This document shows positions 62,969 through 64,000 of a stretch of 64,000 nt of DNA, piece after piece. This DNA is from Micromonospora sp. WMMD1082. GTDB taxonomy: Bacteria > Actinomycetota > Actinomycetes > Mycobacteriales > Micromonosporaceae. The DNA is taken from assembly GCF_029626175.1 (NCBI RefSeq), contig NZ_JARUBM010000002.1, forward strand, positions 1,178,001 through 1,242,000. Reading direction: 5' to 3'. The notes beneath the pieces were generated by a model. It was not told the origin of the DNA, searched no databases, and saw nothing but the letters and a program-made list of their open reading frames with translations. A program made the translations under genes and the position numbers. Positions within the stretch are counted from its first letter, which is position 1. Each line of letters opens with the position of its first letter.

Positions 62969-63074
62969 CCGGACCGCCGGCCAGCAAGTTACCTGGCAGT
63001 ATGTTCGGGTGACCGGGCAGAACGCAGGCAGCATCCCACGACAGGGCGTCACCGAGCGCCAGCGAGGTGACGAG

Positions 63075-63764
63075 ATGGCCGAGGCTCCCAGCGACGAGGG
63101 CGGCAAGCGCCGGCGGCGGGCGGTTCCCGCCGCGTCACCCAAGCCGACGCCCCGGGTACGCATGTCGGCCGCCCAGCGTCGCGAGCAACTGATCTCGATC
63201 GGTCGGCAGATCTTCGCCGAGCGCGGCTTCGACGCCACCTCCATCGAGGAGGTGGCGTCCCGCGCGAAGGTGTCCAAGCCGGTGGTCTACGAGCACTTCG
63301 GCGGCAAGGAGGGGCTCTACGCGGTGGTGGTGGACCGGGAGGTCCGCGCCCTGCTGGACCGGATCACCACGGCACTGACCGCGGGTCATCCGAGGGAGTT
63401 GCTGGAGCAGGCCGCGTTGGCCCTGCTGGGCTACATCGAGGAGGAGACCAGCGGGTTCCGGGTGCTGGTGCGGGAGTCGCCGGTGCTCTCGGCGACCGGC
63501 AACTTCAGCAGCGTCATGAACGACGTGGCGCACCAGGTGGAACACATCCTCGGTGCGGAGTTCTCCAGCCGGGGTTACGACCCGAAGCTCGCCGAGTTGT
63601 ACGCGCAGGCGCTGGTGGGCATGGTCGCGCTGACCGGCCGCTGGTGGCTGGAGGTACGCAAGCCGCGCAAGGAGACGGTGGCCGCGCACCTGGTGAACCT
63701 CTCCTGGAACGGACTGTCGCACCTGGAGGCCCAGCCGGGGCTGATCACCGTACGCGGGCGCTGA
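63075..63764 (+). CDS. TetR-family transcriptional regulator
   Basis: A 229-residue repressor: basic N-terminal stretch (GGKRRRRAVPAASPKPTPRVR), then the HTH RREQLISIGRQIFAERGFDATSIEEVASRAKVSKPVVYEHFGGKEGLY and an all-helical ligand domain. I use ATG at 63075; a GTG at 63009 with CAGTAT 6 nt upstream would add 22 residues and could be a leaderless start. It follows the desaturase gene on the same strand and shares an AAGTTAC sequence with that promoter, so it may regulate fatty acid desaturation. Confidence 0.9.
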   Translation: MAEAPSDEGGKRRRRAVPAASPKPTPRVRMSAAQRREQLISIGRQIFAERGFDATSIEEVASRAKVSKPVVYEHFGGKEGLYAVVVDREVRALLDRITTALTAGHPRELLEQAALALLGYIEEETSGFRVLVRESPVLSATGNFSSVMNDVAHQVEHILGAEFSSRGYDPKLAELYAQALVGMVALTGRWWLEVRKPRKETVAAHLVNLSWNGLSHLEAQPGLITVRGR

Positions 63765-63794
63765 CCAGCCGGCGCGGCCGCGTCGGGTGACCGG

Positions 63795-64000
63795 TCAGCG
63801 GCGCCGGTGTGCCTCGGCGACCGGATGGTTCCGGCGGTTCCGCTCGGCGTCGGCGTCCTCGGGCGCTCCCACCTTGTCGTAGAAGCCGGTGCCGAGCAGG
63901 ATCAGGCCGAAGAGCATCGAGACGATCACGGTCGACATGGAGAAGTTCAGGACGTTGGCGTCCGTCTGGAGCACCGACATCATCAGCAGGCTGGTGAACA
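63795..64000 (-). CDS. Membrane protein, 5' end outside the window
   Basis: The frame is open to the right edge; 68 residues are visible. One hydrophobic helix STVIVSMLFGLILLGTGFY is followed by a charged tail rich in Asp, Arg and Glu that ends HRRR. The upstream visible residues (FTSLLMMSVLQTDANVLNF) suggest a longer protein. No family recognised. Confidence 0.6.
   Translation of the reverse strand, partial: FTSLLMMSVLQTDANVLNFSMSTVIVSMLFGLILLGTGFYDKVGAPEDADAERNRRNHPVAEAHRRR

Overview
The window is a high-GC actinobacterial chromosome segment. Codon use, the DUF5753/DUF397 regulator pair, the actinobacterial 'conservon' signalling cluster and the many start codons that directly follow a -10 box all fit Micromonosporaceae (a Micromonospora- or Salinispora-like genome); the genus is inferred, not proven. 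About 57 protein genes, one tRNA and one complete insertion sequence can be supported. I see no rRNA, CRISPR array or prophage.

Positions 1-7.6 kb hold nucleoside and deoxyribose catabolism: the end of a phospho-sugar mutase, an XRE/DUF397 pair, a GPP34 protein, upp, then deoC followed closely by a full aldehyde dehydrogenase and an overlapping truncated one, suggesting deoxyribose-5-P -> acetaldehyde -> acetate in one transcript. 7.6-8.15 kb is repeat-rich: a 37-bp tandem array, a perfect 23-bp hairpin, a second palindromic repeat and G-rich DNA. 8.2-9.5 kb is a BlaI/M56 peptidase pair. 9.6-15.3 kb is cydABDC (bd oxidase and its exporter), followed by a small membrane protein and a convergent PadR gene whose upstream region repeats a 15-bp motif found in the cydA promoter.

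16.5-26.3 kb is an acidic protein, a large protein with an IS110-like front end, an orphan ABC-type binding protein, and a conservon (NIT-domain histidine kinase, roadblock protein, DUF742 protein, Ras-like GTPase). The kinase and the large protein share a C-terminal motif. 26.5-39.5 kb returns to nucleoside salvage: uridine kinase-like protein, adenosine deaminase with a coupled leader ORF, an RlmA-type rRNA methyltransferase, deoA, cdd, an IS4-type element inserted in a palindromic repeat, and a BMP-type nucleoside ABC transporter (ATPase, two permeases, lipoprotein).

40.1-46.6 kb is a maltose/oligosaccharide uptake locus (binding protein, two permeases, LacI regulator, GH13 glucosidase) with palindromes in each promoter. 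46.9-51.1 kb holds a hypothetical protein, YihY-type membrane protein, 2H phosphoesterase, trpS and a CBS protein without its usual membrane domain. 51.3-56.6 kb has galE-galK, cysN-cysD with a leader ORF, and cysQ. 56.7-61 kb has pth, rplY, prs, glmU and tRNA-Gln. 61.1-64 kb has an HTH protein with a LAGLIDADG-like core, a fatty acid desaturase, a TetR regulator and a partial membrane protein.

The least ordinary signals are: two hairpins with unrelated stems but nearly identical 28-nt loops, each lying 3' of a catabolic gene in the same orientation; the IS4 insertion splitting a repeat; two 'MSER' leader ORFs ending in ATGA overlaps with add and cysD; the motif shared by the cydA and padR promoters; and the shared tail on two conservon proteins.
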